Source of the DNA: Stenotrophomonas sp. 57 | GTDB taxonomy: Bacteria > Pseudomonadota > Gammaproteobacteria > Xanthomonadales > Xanthomonadaceae | Assembly: GCF_030291075.1 (NCBI RefSeq) | Contig: NZ_CP127407.1 | Location: 2,106,001-2,170,000, forward strand | Reading direction: 5' to 3' | Length of the DNA: 64,000 nucleotides | The notes under the pieces: generated by a model | Database searches by the model: none | The model's input: only the letters and a program-made list of their open reading frames with translations | Told to the model about the DNA's origin: nothing | In this document: positions 35,799 through 44,402 of the stretch, piece by piece | Layout: each line of letters starts with the position of its first letter | Position numbering within the stretch: the stretch's first letter is position 1 | Position numbers and translations under genes: made by a program

Positions 35799-36584
35799 TC
35801 AGAGCTTGTTGTTGAGGTAGCCGAGCATCGAATCGGTGGTGGAGATCGCCTTGGCATTCATTTCGTAGGCGCGCTGGGTTTCGATCATCGACACCAGCTC
35901 TTCCACCACGTTGACGTTGCTGCCTTCCAGCGCGCCCTGCACCACGGTGCCCAGGCCGTTGAGGCCGGGGTTGCCGTTCTGTGCCGGGCCGGACGCGGTG
36001 GTCTCCAGGAACAGGTTCTCGCCGCGCGCCTGCAGGCCGGCCGGATTGACGAAGTCGGTCAGGGTGAGTGCGCCCACTTCCACCGAGGCGGCGCCATCGG
36101 CCATCTTCACGCTGATGGTGCCGTCGGTCCCGATGGTCACCGACTGCGCGCCTTCGGGAATCTGGATGCCGGGCTGCACCGGATAGCCGCTGTTGGTGAC
36201 CAGCTCGCTGTCCTGGTTGATCTTGAACGAGCCATCACGGGTATAGGCCGAGCTGCCGTCGGGCATCTGCACTTCAAAGAAGCCACGGCCGTTGACCATC
36301 ACGTCCAGCGCGCGGCCGGTCTGCTGCTGGCCCCCCTGTTCGAAGTTCTTGGCGGTGGCGACCACGCGCACGCCCGTACCCAGCTGCAGGCCAGTCGGCA
36401 GCTGCGTCTGTGCCGACGAGGAACCGCCCGGCTGGCGCACCTGCTGGTACAGCAGGTCCTCGAAACTGGCACGGTCCTGCTTGAAGCCGGTGGTGTTGGT
36501 GTTGGCGAGGTTGTTGGAAACCACCGACATGCGCATCTGCTGCGCATCCAGTCCGGTTTTCGCGATCCACAATGCCTGGTTCAT
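35799..36584 (-). CDS. flgG: Distal rod protein FlgG
   Basis: This 261-aa protein starts MNQALWIAKTGLDAQQMRMS with NNLANTNTTGFKQDRASFED, the FlgG form of the rod signature, and ends SMIETQRAYEMNAKAI-type. It has the family's normal length. A sigma-54 type promoter of its own lies 57 bases upstream, inside the flg operon. Confidence 0.97.
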   Translation of the reverse strand: MNQALWIAKTGLDAQQMRMSVVSNNLANTNTTGFKQDRASFEDLLYQQVRQPGGSSSAQTQLPTGLQLGTGVRVVATAKNFEQGGQQQTGRALDVMVNGRGFFEVQMPDGSSAYTRDGSFKINQDSELVTNSGYPVQPGIQIPEGAQSVTIGTDGTISVKMADGAASVEVGALTLTDFVNPAGLQARGENLFLETTASGPAQNGNPGLNGLGTVVQGALEGSNVNVVEELVSMIETQRAYEMNAKAISTTDSMLGYLNNKL

Positions 36585-36640
36585 CTTCGGTGTCCTGTCT
36601 GGTGGAACCGGCCGCGCAGTGCGGCCCTTGTCTGCGGGTG

Positions 36641-36657
36641 TGCAAGCGGTGTGCCAG
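36641..36657 (-). promoter_or_regulatory. Internal sigma-54 promoter before flgG
   Basis: The minus strand reads CTGGCACACCGCTTGCA, a perfect YTGGCACR-N4-TTGCA match. It lies in the 102-base flgF-flgG gap. Confidence 0.8.
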
Positions 36658-36686
36658 CGCCGCGGTCAGGCGGCGCCGGAATTCCG

Positions 36687-37436
36687 TCAGCTGCCCAGGC
36701 GCAGCAGGCTGTTGGCGCTGCGCGCGTTGTCGTCGCCGTGCTTGATGACCTGCACCTGCATTTCGTATTGGCGCTGCAGCTGGATCATCTGCACCAGCGC
36801 ACCGGCGGCGTCCACGTTGCTGCCTTCCAGCTGGCCGCTGTGCACGGCCGTGCCCTGTGCCGGTGCGAACGGCTGGCGCGGGTCGGTGTTGCGGAACAGG
36901 CCATCCAGGCCGCGCTCAAGGCGCTCGTCCGGTGCCTGCACGACCTTGATCCGGCCGATCTGTGCCATGGTCTGCGGGCCTTCACCCTGCGGGATGATCG
37001 AGATCGTGCCGTCGGCACCGATCTCCATCGCCTGGTAAGGCGGAATGGCGATCGGGTTGTTGTTGTCATCCAGTACCGTGCGGCCGCTGGAGGTCACCAG
37101 CTGGCCGTTCGGCGTCACCGACAGTGCGGCGCCACGGGTATATGCCTCGCTGCCGTCGCTGGACTGCACCGCCAGCCAGGTGCCGGTCTGCAGCGACAGA
37201 TCCAGCGGTTTGCCGGTGATGTGCTGCGAACCGGGCGTGCGGTTGAACCCGGCGTCGACGTGCAGTGCATCCACCCGCGAGGCAAAGCCCGGGCCCTTGA
37301 TCGGAAAGGCTTCGGTGTTGGCCAGCGCTTCCTTGAAGCCAGGTGTGTCCGAGTTGGCGAGGTTGTGGCTGAGCGTACCCTGCGCCTGCAGGGAGGCGCG
37401 GGCACCGGTCATCGCCACGTAAAGGGCTTTATCCAT
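36687..37436 (-). CDS. flgF: Proximal rod protein FlgF
   Basis: This 249-aa protein starts MDKALYVAMTGARASLQAQG with SHNLANSDTPGFKE, and ends with the rod helix (MIQLQRQYEMQVQVIKHGDD). FlgF sits between FlgC and FlgG in the rod. It follows flgE after 32 bases. Confidence 0.95.
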   Translation of the reverse strand: MDKALYVAMTGARASLQAQGTLSHNLANSDTPGFKEALANTEAFPIKGPGFASRVDALHVDAGFNRTPGSQHITGKPLDLSLQTGTWLAVQSSDGSEAYTRGAALSVTPNGQLVTSSGRTVLDDNNNPIAIPPYQAMEIGADGTISIIPQGEGPQTMAQIGRIKVVQAPDERLERGLDGLFRNTDPRQPFAPAQGTAVHSGQLEGSNVDAAGALVQMIQLQRQYEMQVQVIKHGDDNARSANSLLRLGS

Positions 37437-37468
37437 GCGGGGAGTTCCGTGACAGGGTCAGCGGGTCA

Positions 37469-38692
37469 TCAACGGATGTTGATGACCGTCTGGGTGATCT
37501 GGTCCTGGGTGGTGATCATCTGCGCGTTGGCCTGGAAGTTGCGCTGCGCGGTGATCATGTTGACCAGCTGCTCGGTGAGGTCCACGGTGGACGCTTCCAG
37601 CGAGCCGGCCTGGATCTTGCCGAGATTGGAGGTGTCCGGCATGCCGGTGCGCGGCGTGCCCGACTCGAAGGTCTCCACCCACAGGTTGTTGCCCTTCGGT
37701 TCCAGGCCCTGGGTGTTGTTGAAGGTGGTCAGCGCGACCTGGCCCAGCGGCTTGTCGTCGCCGTTGGAGTAGCGCGCATAGACCACGCCCGACTCGGACA
37801 CGGTGATCTCGTTGAGCTTGCCCGCCGCGTAGCCGTCCTGCTGTGTATTGCGAAGGGCGAACTTCTCGCCATACTGGGTCGAACCGCTCACATCCAGCGT
37901 CATGTTCAGCTGGCCGGCGCCCGTGGTCGGGGTGAAGGTGCCGAGGCTGACCTTGCCGTTGGCCGGACTGACCAGCTTGCCGCTGTTGTCGAAGGTGACC
38001 GGGGTCGGGTTGCCGGCCGGCTGGCCATCCACGTAGTTGCGCACGGTCCACTCGTTCGGGTTGGCGCCCTTCACGAAGTACGAGACCTGGATGTGGCTCA
38101 CGCCCAGCGAGTCGTACACGGTGATGCCGCCGCTGGAGTGGTTGTAGCTGTTGGAGTCAGCCGGGTCGAACGTGGCCACGGTGGGCTGCTTGGCGTTGGC
38201 CGGCAGGGTGAACCCGACCTTCACTTCGCTGGTCTGCTTCGGCGGGCTGTCAGTGGTCAGCAGCTGCAGGTCCACCAGGCGGCCGGCATCGAAGTTGGTG
38301 CCGTCGGCATTCGGTGCGAACACCTGCAGGCGTGCACCCTGCGGATTGACCACGTAGCCGGACGAATCGGTCTGGAAGTTGCCGGCGCGCGAGTACACGC
38401 GCGAGCCGTTCATGTTCATGGTGAAGAAGCCCTCACCGGAAATGGCCATGTCCAGGCTGCGCCCGGTCTGTTCGTTGTGGCCCTGGATGAACTGCTGGGC
38501 GACGTTGGAGACGCGCACGCCCGAGCCGGTCTGGTTCTTCGACAGGCCGTAGCTGGTCGAAGCAAACAGGTCGGCGAACTCGGCGCGCGACTGCTTGAAG
38601 CCGGTGGTGTTGACGTTGGCGACGTTGTTGGCGGTGACGCTCAGGTCGGTGTTGGCGGCATTGATGCCGGACAGCGAGACGTTGAAGCCCAT
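37469..38692 (-). CDS. flgE: Flagellar hook protein FlgE
   Basis: This 407-aa protein starts MGFNVSLSGINAANTDLSVT with NNVANVNTTGFKQSRAEFAD and ends NMITAQRNFQANAQMITTQD. The hook-specific middle domain (~140-330) is present. It polymerises to the length set by FliK. I chose ATG 38692 from the family N-terminus. Confidence 0.97.
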   Translation of the reverse strand: MGFNVSLSGINAANTDLSVTANNVANVNTTGFKQSRAEFADLFASTSYGLSKNQTGSGVRVSNVAQQFIQGHNEQTGRSLDMAISGEGFFTMNMNGSRVYSRAGNFQTDSSGYVVNPQGARLQVFAPNADGTNFDAGRLVDLQLLTTDSPPKQTSEVKVGFTLPANAKQPTVATFDPADSNSYNHSSGGITVYDSLGVSHIQVSYFVKGANPNEWTVRNYVDGQPAGNPTPVTFDNSGKLVSPANGKVSLGTFTPTTGAGQLNMTLDVSGSTQYGEKFALRNTQQDGYAAGKLNEITVSESGVVYARYSNGDDKPLGQVALTTFNNTQGLEPKGNNLWVETFESGTPRTGMPDTSNLGKIQAGSLEASTVDLTEQLVNMITAQRNFQANAQMITTQDQITQTVINIR

Positions 38693-38724
38693 GGGATGCT
38701 CCTGGTTGATGCGGAATGTGCGGC

Positions 38725-39408
38725 TCAGCTGACGCGGAGCACGTAGTCGATCGGGGCCGTGCCCAGGCCCTTGAGGTTCAGGTACAGGCCGTCGGAACCG
38801 ACGGTCACGCTTTCCACCGGCGCCTGTACGTAGGTGGACAGCTTGGTGCTCTTGCCCGCGGTGTCGACGTGGTTGGCGACGATGGAGTACTTGCCCGGCT
38901 CCATGCGCTTGCCGTTGGCATCCTTGCCGTCCCACTGGAAGGCGGTTTCGCCGGCGGCCTTGGCTTCCACGCTCAGCGACGTGACTTTGGCACCGTTGGC
39001 GTCAGTGATGTCCACGGTGATGATGCCGGCCGACGGCGCAGCCACCGTGCCTTCGACGCTGCCTTCCTTCTCAAGCACCAGCTTTTCCGAAGGGACCAGC
39101 ACCTGGTGGCCGACCAGCGCCGCACCACGCAGCACCTGGTCGCTGGCCATCGATTCCTGGAAGCCCTTCACCGTCTTGTTCAGATCGGTGATGCCCTGCA
39201 CGGTGGACATCTGCGCCATCTGCGCGACCATCTGCGTGTTGTCCATCGGCTTCAGCGGATCCTGGTGCTGCAGCTGCTCGGTCATCAGGCGCAGGAAATC
39301 GGCCTGGTCCAGCGTGTTCTTCTTCTTGGTGGCGTTGCTGTTCGGGGCGTTCAGACCGAGTGCGGTATAGACGTCCTGGTTGGTCTGGTTGTTGACGGCA
39401 GTGGTCAT
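38725..39408 (-). CDS. flgD: Hook cap (scaffold) protein FlgD
   Basis: This 227-aa protein carries the FlgD N-terminal signature (LDQADFLRLMTEQLQHQDPL then KPMDNTQMVAQMAQMSTVQG) and a C-terminal Ig-like region. It caps the growing hook and is then replaced by FlgK. Confidence 0.96.
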   Translation of the reverse strand: MTTAVNNQTNQDVYTALGLNAPNSNATKKKNTLDQADFLRLMTEQLQHQDPLKPMDNTQMVAQMAQMSTVQGITDLNKTVKGFQESMASDQVLRGAALVGHQVLVPSEKLVLEKEGSVEGTVAAPSAGIITVDITDANGAKVTSLSVEAKAAGETAFQWDGKDANGKRMEPGKYSIVANHVDTAGKSTKLSTYVQAPVESVTVGSDGLYLNLKGLGTAPIDYVLRVS

Positions 39409-39431
39409 GGCGGTATCCGGTACTGCGGGCC

Positions 39432-39839
39432 TCAGCGGCCCATGGTCAGGGTGGCCAGGGCCAGTTCCTTGGCGGTGGTCAACATCTCCACGCCGGCCTG
39501 GTAATTGCGCGAGGTCGAGATCAGGTTGACCATCTGCGCCACCGGATCGACGTCGGGCTGGTAGATGTAGCCATCGGCATCGGCCAGCGGATGGCCCGGC
39601 TCGTAGCGCTTGATCGGCGCTGCATCGCTCTGGGTGATCTCCTTCACCTTGACCGAGGTGATGTTCGGATCGTTCTTGCTGGTGACGGCCTGGAAGATCG
39701 GTTCCAGCGGCTTGTACACGGCGTCGGCGGAGCCGGCGACGGTATCGGCGTTGGAGAGGTTGGAGGCGATGGTGCTCATGCGCACCGACTGCGCCTGCAG
39801 CGCGGAGCCGGCGATATCGAAGATCGGCAGGTTGCTCAT
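39432..39839 (-). CDS. flgC: Proximal rod protein FlgC
   Basis: This 135-aa protein starts MSNLPIFDIAGSALQAQSVR with ASNLSNADTVAG and ends NLISTSRNYQAGVEMLTTAK, the FlgC pattern. It lies 3 bases after flgB. Confidence 0.96.
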   Translation of the reverse strand: MSNLPIFDIAGSALQAQSVRMSTIASNLSNADTVAGSADAVYKPLEPIFQAVTSKNDPNITSVKVKEITQSDAAPIKRYEPGHPLADADGYIYQPDVDPVAQMVNLISTSRNYQAGVEMLTTAKELALATLTMGR

Positions 39840-39842
39840 GGC

Positions 39843-40238
39843 TTATTGCCCCGTGATCGCGGTCAGCATGGAACGCACCTTGCTCTCAACGAAGCTGAGC
39901 GAGGCGCGATATTCGAGCGCGGCGCGGCCATAGGCGGCACGCTCGGCATCGGGATCGACGGTGTTGCCGTCCAGGCTGGGCTGCACGCCTTCGCGCGCGA
40001 TCTGGAACGGATTCAGGCCACTACTGATCTCGTAGTGCTGCTCGTGGGTGGTGGCCATCAGGCCATTGGCATCCTGTCCCTGGGCGTGGCGCAGGGCGGC
40101 ATCGAAGTCCAGGTCCTGGGCCTTGTAGCCGGGCGTGTCGGCATTGCCGAGGTTGCTGGCGATCAGCTTCATCCGCTGTTCGCGCAACGGCATGGCCTGG
40201 GCGTGGACGCCCAGATAGTCGGTAATCAGGTTGCGCAC
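39843..40238 (-). CDS. flgB: Proximal rod protein FlgB
   Basis: This 131-aa protein has REQRMKLIASNLGNADTPGY and ends with a family-type helix (ALEYRASLSFVESKVRSMLT). I chose GTG 40238 (protein start VRNLITDYLGVH), with GGGAG upstream; an ATG far upstream would overlap the promoter. It is the first gene of the flgBCDEFGHIJKL operon. Confidence 0.94.
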   Translation of the reverse strand: MRNLITDYLGVHAQAMPLREQRMKLIASNLGNADTPGYKAQDLDFDAALRHAQGQDANGLMATTHEQHYEISSGLNPFQIAREGVQPSLDGNTVDPDAERAAYGRAALEYRASLSFVESKVRSMLTAITGQ

Positions 40239-40270
40239 GGTGCACTCCCACGGGAACGTTGCCCCGGAAG

Positions 40271-40288
40271 CTGCAAGGGGTGTGCCAA
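40271..40288 (-). promoter_or_regulatory. Sigma-54 promoter of the flgB operon
   Basis: The minus strand reads TTGGCACACCCCTTGCAG, a perfect YTGGCACR-N4-TTGCA match, ~35 bases before the flgB GTG. The flgA promoter has an almost identical sequence. Confidence 0.88.
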
Positions 40289-40304
40289 AGCACGGTGCGT
40301 CCTG

Positions 40305-40374
40305 GTAGAGCCGAGCCATGCTCGGCTGCATTTCGTTCAGGCGCCGCACAAGCCGAGCATGGGCTCGGCTCTAC
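40305..40374. repeat. Inverted pair of GTAG palindromes (SMAG dimer)
   Basis: The unit opens GTAGAGCCGAGCCATGCTCG and closes GAGCATGGGCTCGGCTCTAC. It lies between cheV and flgB and may serve as the cheV terminator. Confidence 0.85.
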
Positions 40375-40385
40375 AGGACAGGGCC

Positions 40386-41330
40386 TTACGCCGCCATCGC
40401 CACCTTGCGCAGGCGGTCCAGCACGAAATCAGCCAGCTCGTGCGGCGAGTACTTGGCGACGAACGCGTTGGCGCCCACGCGCTCGACCATCGCATTGTTG
40501 AATACGCCCGACAGCGAGGTGTGCAGCAGCACATACAGGCCCGCCAGGCCCGGATGGCGCCGGATTTCCGTCGTCAGCGTATAGCCGTCCATGGCCGGCA
40601 TCTCGATGTCCGAGATGACCATGGCATAACGTTCGGCCGGGTTCTCGCCCGAGGCATGGATCTGCAGCAGGTGGTCCAGCGCCTGCTTGCCGTCGGAAAG
40701 CAGGGTGGCACCCACGCCCAGCTGGTCCAGCACGCTGCGGATCTGCTGGCGGGCCACGCGGGAGTCGTCCACCACCAGCACCTGCAACTGCGGGCCGTCG
40801 GCCGGCATTGCCATCGCCGGGTCCAGTACCGCTTCACCGCGTACCTGGGCGATGTCGGCCAGCACGCTTTCCACGTCGATCACCTGGATCAGCTCGCCCT
40901 GGAAGCGGGTCACCGCGGTCAGGTAGCTCGATTCGGCGCCCAGCTCCGGCGGCGGATGGATGTCCTCCACCGCGATGTTGACGATGCGCTCCACGCCGCT
41001 GACCAGGAAGCCCTGGATCGAGCGGTTGAATTCGGTGACGACCAGGTAGCCGGGGGCGGTATCCGCATCGGGCTCACGTTCGGGGTGGCCGATGGCCAGG
41101 CCCAGGTCCAGCACCGGCACCGAGCGGCCACGGACGTCGGCCACGCCGGCGAACTGGCTGGGCAGCCCAGGCACCTGGAACAGCTCCGGGCGCCGCAGGA
41201 CTTCCTGCACCTTGAAGACATTGACGCCAAAAAGCTGACGTCCGCCGAGACGGAACAGCAGCAGCGCCAGGCGGTTGTGGCCGGCCAGACGGGTCCGCTG
41301 GTCGATCCGGTTGAGCAGGTCATGGGACAT
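40386..41330 (-). CDS. cheV: Chemotaxis coupling protein CheV
   Basis: This 314-aa protein fuses a CheW-like domain (residues ~10-165, FGVNVFKVQEVLRRPEL and GVADVRGRSVPVLDL) to a receiver (~180-310, VLVVDDSRVARQQI, phospho-Asp in VISDIEMPAMDGY). CheV links receptors to CheA and tunes signalling by its own phosphorylation. I chose ATG 41330. No ribosome binding site is visible, and a sigma-28-like -10 box ends only 8 bases before the ATG, so the mRNA may be leaderless. The gene is transcribed just ahead of flgB. Confidence 0.95.
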   Translation of the reverse strand: MSHDLLNRIDQRTRLAGHNRLALLLFRLGGRQLFGVNVFKVQEVLRRPELFQVPGLPSQFAGVADVRGRSVPVLDLGLAIGHPEREPDADTAPGYLVVTEFNRSIQGFLVSGVERIVNIAVEDIHPPPELGAESSYLTAVTRFQGELIQVIDVESVLADIAQVRGEAVLDPAMAMPADGPQLQVLVVDDSRVARQQIRSVLDQLGVGATLLSDGKQALDHLLQIHASGENPAERYAMVISDIEMPAMDGYTLTTEIRRHPGLAGLYVLLHTSLSGVFNNAMVERVGANAFVAKYSPHELADFVLDRLRKVAMAA

Positions 41331-41337
41331 GGCTGCT

Positions 41338-41366
41338 GTATCGGCGCCACAGCGGCGGAACTTGAG
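41338..41366 (-). promoter_or_regulatory. Sigma-28-like promoter directly before cheV
   Basis: The minus strand reads TCAAGTTC, a 12-base spacer, then GCCGATAC at 41338-41345. The -10 box is strong; the -35 and spacing are off by one each. The expected start of transcription falls at or next to the cheV ATG. Confidence 0.5.
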
Positions 41367-41409
41367 GGTGGTCTGCCACGTGCGTGCTCTGTACCGCTTC
41401 TGCCCCTCT

Positions 41410-41512
41410 GTAGAGTCGACTGTCAGTCGACTGCTCTTCGCGGTCGACGGCGCTTGTCCGATCTCGGGAGATCCCGCACTTTGCGCGTACGTCGACTGAC
41501 AGTCGACGCTAC
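41410..41512. repeat. Inverted pair of GTAG palindromes (SMAG dimer)
   Basis: The unit opens GTAGAGTCGACTGTCAGTCG and closes CGACTGACAGTCGACGCTAC, with ~60 bases between. It sits in the divergent cheV-flgA gap and is the subtype seen at 22541. Confidence 0.85.
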
Positions 41513-41572
41513 ACATTCCTATTCCCATCCTCGGTCCCCCCGATCCCATCCCGGCCAAGAGACCCGGTCGCT

Positions 41573-41589
41573 CTGGCACACCCCTTGCA
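41573..41589 (+). promoter_or_regulatory. Sigma-54 promoter of flgA
   Basis: CTGGCACACCCCTTGCA is a perfect match to YTGGCACR-N4-TTGCA and lies 36 bases before the flgA ATG. Confidence 0.88.
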
Positions 41590-41624
41590 CGCACCAGGGC
41601 CAGATCCCATCGACAGGAGGCGCC

Positions 41625-42281
41625 ATGCGCCGGATCACATCCCTAATCGCCATCGGGCTGGCTCTGGCGTCGCCGTGGGTGGCCGCTGTGGACTGGCAGC
41701 CCGTGGCCAGCATCCGCGCCGCAGCACTGACGACCTTGCCGGCGGGCAGCGAGGGCGAGGCCCAGGTGGCCGATGCGCTGCGCCTGCCGAAGTGTGGCGG
41801 CGCGCTGCAGGTGCAGCCCACCGCCAACACCACCGTGGAGGTCAGTTGCCCCGATGCGGGCGGCTGGCGCCTGTTCGTACCGGTGAAGGTGCGGCGCAAC
41901 CAGACCGTGCTGGTGCTCAATCGTGGAATCGGCACTGGAGAAACCCTCACTGCCGCCGATATCACCACTGCCCAGCGTGACGCTGCCCGGATTGCCGGTG
42001 CGGTGTTGGCCGATCCCAACGCAGCGATCGGTCGCATCGCCCGCCGTCCCTTGCAGGCCGGGGCCCTGCTGTCGAACAACGATCTGGTGGTGCAGCGTCT
42101 CATCAAGCGAGGAGACAATGTGGCCCTGGTATCGCGTCGCGGCTCGGTCGAGGTCCGCATTGCCGGTCGTGCGATGGGCGATGCCGGTGAGAATGAACGG
42201 GTCTCGGTGGAAAACCTGTCCTCGCGGCGGATCGTGCAGGGCACGGTCGATGCCGCAGGTGACGTAATCGTGGCGCGTTGA
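41625..42281 (+). CDS. flgA: P-ring assembly chaperone FlgA
   Basis: This 218-aa protein has a signal peptide (MRRITSLIAIGLALASPWVA), an N-terminal region and the C-terminal SAF-type domain with VLNRGIGTGETLTAADI and RRPLQAGALLSNNDL. FlgA is a periplasmic chaperone for FlgI. ACAGGAGG precedes the ATG. It is divergent from the flgB operon. Confidence 0.93.
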   Translation: MRRITSLIAIGLALASPWVAAVDWQPVASIRAAALTTLPAGSEGEAQVADALRLPKCGGALQVQPTANTTVEVSCPDAGGWRLFVPVKVRRNQTVLVLNRGIGTGETLTAADITTAQRDAARIAGAVLADPNAAIGRIARRPLQAGALLSNNDLVVQRLIKRGDNVALVSRRGSVEVRIAGRAMGDAGENERVSVENLSSRRIVQGTVDAAGDVIVAR

Positions 42282-42299
42282 TTTACCGCAAAATATCCC

Positions 42300-42326
42300 T
42301 AAAGATCGCGGCCCTGAGGCCGTTAT
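42300..42326 (+). promoter_or_regulatory. Sigma-28 (FliA) promoter of flgM
   Basis: TAAAGATC, 11 bases, then GCCGTTAT match TAAA-N15-GCCGATAA. It lets FliA raise its own inhibitor. flgM can also be read from the flgA sigma-54 promoter. Confidence 0.85.
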
Positions 42327-42356
42327 CCCTTGTGAACGGCAACTCCAGGACACCCC

Positions 42357-42662
42357 ATGAGCCAGAAAATCGACGGCAACCTGCAGGTCCCCCAGGCACT
42401 GCGCAGCGTGACGACCCCGGCCAGCAAGCCCGGCGTCAGCAGCGATGCGCCGGCGCGCCCGGTCGAGGCTGCCGACAGCCTGCGCCTGACCGGCGAGGCC
42501 ACCAATCTGCAGGCCATCGAGCGTGAGCTGACCACCGCCCCGGCGATTGACGCCCAGCGCGTGGCCGCCGTGCGCGAGTCGCTGCAGAACGGCACCTACA
42601 AGATCAATCCGGACGCGATCGCATCGCGCATGCTCGATCTGGACCAGCAGCTGCAGGGATGA
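42357..42662 (+). CDS. flgM: Anti-sigma-28 factor FlgM
   Basis: This 101-aa protein has the FlgM C-terminal part (AQRVAAVRESLQNGTYKINP then DAIASRMLDLDQQL) that binds FliA, and a disordered N-terminal half suited to export. It is secreted once the hook is done, freeing sigma-28. Confidence 0.94.
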   Translation: MSQKIDGNLQVPQALRSVTTPASKPGVSSDAPARPVEAADSLRLTGEATNLQAIERELTTAPAIDAQRVAAVRESLQNGTYKINPDAIASRMLDLDQQLQG

Positions 42663-42997
42663 CCGCAGCGATGAGCGAGCCGCTGCAGCGTCTCGCCCAG
42701 GCCCTGGACGTTGAACGCCAGGCCCTGGTCGAGCACGACGTGCACGCCCTGATCCGGGCTACCGGGGCCAAGCTGGAAGCGCTGCGTGCGCTGGAAGGCG
42801 CGCCGCCGGTCGGGCAGGGCGAACAGCTGCAGGAACTGGCCGAACGCAATCGCGCCAACGGCGTGCTGCTGTCGCGGCGGCGTCGCGAGGTCAACTGGGC
42901 ACTGCGCCAGCTTGGCCGTACCGAAGACGCCTCGGCCTACGACGCCAAGGGCCAGTCACACAACGTCACTGCCCGCCGCCCACTCGCCGTTGCCTGA
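42659..42997 (+). CDS. flgN: FlgK/FlgL export chaperone FlgN
   Basis: This 112-aa helical protein overlaps flgM by 4 bases (ATGA). Its helices (LQRLAQALDVERQALVEHDV and LQELAERNRANGVLLSRRRR) match FlgN-type chaperones, which deliver FlgK and FlgL to the export gate. Confidence 0.82.
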   Translation: MTAAMSEPLQRLAQALDVERQALVEHDVHALIRATGAKLEALRALEGAPPVGQGEQLQELAERNRANGVLLSRRRREVNWALRQLGRTEDASAYDAKGQSHNVTARRPLAVA

Positions 42998-43025
42998 CGC
43001 GGCGGCGGCCGCACAACCCACCCCC

Positions 43026-43041
43026 GCGGGCTGAAGCCCGC
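43026..43041 (+). terminator. Short hairpin after flgN
   Basis: GCGGGCT and AGCCCGC form a perfect 7-bp stem with a 2-base loop, 28 bases after the flgN stop. No U-run follows, so termination is uncertain. Confidence 0.35.
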
Positions 43042-43073
43042 TGCGTGACCGCGTATATTGGGCGCCTGTTCGA

Positions 43074-44309
43074 ATGCCCCGAGTCGCCGTGTCCGCTGCC
43101 AACGCCCTGGTTACCGCCCCCCTTCCGCCGCAGCCGGTGCTGCAGGCCCTGCTTGAGCGCCTGCGCGAAGGACTGCTGCTGTTCACTGAAGACGGGCAGG
43201 TGGCGCTGGCCAATCCAGCCGCGCAGAACCTGCTGGCCAAAGGCGCAGATGGCGCATTGCCGCCACCGCAGCGTCTGCGCGAACTGCTGCCCCCCGATGC
43301 GCTGGAACAGGCCCGCCAGCATGGCCACTGGAACGGCAGCCTGCCGCTGGGTGAGGGCGTGGTCATTGCCCACCTGTACCACCACGGTACGGTGGGTGAG
43401 GGCCACTTCCTCGCCTTGTTCCGCCACATCGAGGGGCAGGAAGACTACGAGCGCGAACTCCAGCAGCGCCACGCCGAACTGCGCCAGGCCTACCTGCGCC
43501 TCAACGGCACCCAGGAGAAGCTGCTGCAGTCGGAAAAGATGGCCTCCATCGGCCAGCTCGCGGCAGGTGTCGCGCACGAGATCAACAACCCGATCGGTTA
43601 CGTCCACTCCAACCTGGGCAGCCTGCAGGAATACCTGCGCAGCCTGTTCACCGTGATTGAAGCGTACGAGCGCGCTCTGCGCGCGCCGGACCCGAAGGCG
43701 TTGATTCCGGAAATCGACGATATCCGTGACCGCCTGGACATCGATTTCATCAGCCGCGACCTGCCGCAGCTGATGGCCGAGTCGCGCGAGGGCATCGAGC
43801 GCGTGACCCGCATCGTGCGCGACCTGAAGGACTTCTCGTATTCCGGCCGCGACGAGTCGTGGAAGCTGGTCGACCTGCATGCAGGCCTGGAATCGACCAT
43901 CAACATCATCTGGAACGAGCTGAAGTACAAGGTCACCCTGCAGCGCGAGTTCGGCCAGCTGCCGCTGGTGGAGTGCCTGCCGTCGGAGTTGAACCAGGTC
44001 TACATGAACCTGCTGCTCAATGCCGGCCACGCCATCGCCGAGCGCGGCACGATCACGGTGCGCACCGGTGTCGATGGTGATCATGTGTGGGTCGAGTTCG
44101 AAGACACCGGCGGCGGCATCTCGCCCGAACTGCGCCAGCGCATCTTCGATCCGTTCTTCACCACCAAGCCGGTCGGCAGCGGCACCGGCCTGGGGCTGTC
44201 GATCTCCTACAGCATCATCAACAAGCACCATGGCCGCATCGATCTGGACAGCACGCCAGGCGTGGGTTCGCGCTTCCGTGTGGTGTTGCCGGTGAAGCAG
44301 CCGCGCTGA
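43074..44309 (+). CDS. ravS: PAS histidine kinase (RavS-like)
   Basis: This 411-aa protein is soluble. Residues ~20-120 resemble a PAS sensor, ~125-155 are coiled coil, then comes the phospho-acceptor box ([20 protein letters not shown] with His) and an ATP-binding domain (N-box [11 protein letters not shown]1 DTGGGIS, G2 GTGLGLS). No receiver is attached. The name follows the Xanthomonas ravS gene, which lies beside ravR and near the flagellar genes; VemR is a reported partner there. The ATG has no clear ribosome binding site; a GTG five codons later is an alternative. The gene faces the RavR-like gene across a palindrome pair. Confidence 0.8.
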   Translation: MPRVAVSAANALVTAPLPPQPVLQALLERLREGLLLFTEDGQVALANPAAQNLLAKGADGALPPPQRLRELLPPDALEQARQHGHWNGSLPLGEGVVIAHLYHHGTVGEGHFLALFRHIEGQEDYERELQQRHAELRQAYLRLNGTQEKLLQSEKMASIGQLAAGVAHEINNPIGYVHSNLGSLQEYLRSLFTVIEAYERALRAPDPKALIPEIDDIRDRLDIDFISRDLPQLMAESREGIERVTRIVRDLKDFSYSGRDESWKLVDLHAGLESTINIIWNELKYKVTLQREFGQLPLVECLPSELNQVYMNLLLNAGHAIAERGTITVRTGVDGDHVWVEFEDTGGGISPELRQRIFDPFFTTKPVGSGTGLGLSISYSIINKHHGRIDLDSTPGVGSRFRVVLPVKQPR

Positions 44310-44318
44310 CCGCTTGTG

Positions 44319-44390
44319 GTAGTGCCGGCCGCTGGCCGGCAACCTCATTGAACCTGACATCCAGAGCAGCCGGCCCGCGGCCGGCTCCAC
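44319..44390. repeat. Inverted pair of GTAG palindromes (SMAG dimer)
   Basis: GTAGTGCCGGCCGCTGGCCG opens the unit and CGGCCCGCGGCCGGCTCCAC closes it; the right CTAC is changed to CCAC. It lies between the two convergent genes and could terminate both. Confidence 0.75.
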
Positions 44391-44402
44391 CAGAGGGGGC
44401 GG

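Noticed and set aside
39591..41624. Upstream extension of flgA on the plus strand
   Set aside because: The frame is open but runs antisense through flgB and cheV; the signal peptide, ribosome binding site and sigma-54 promoter place the start at 41625.
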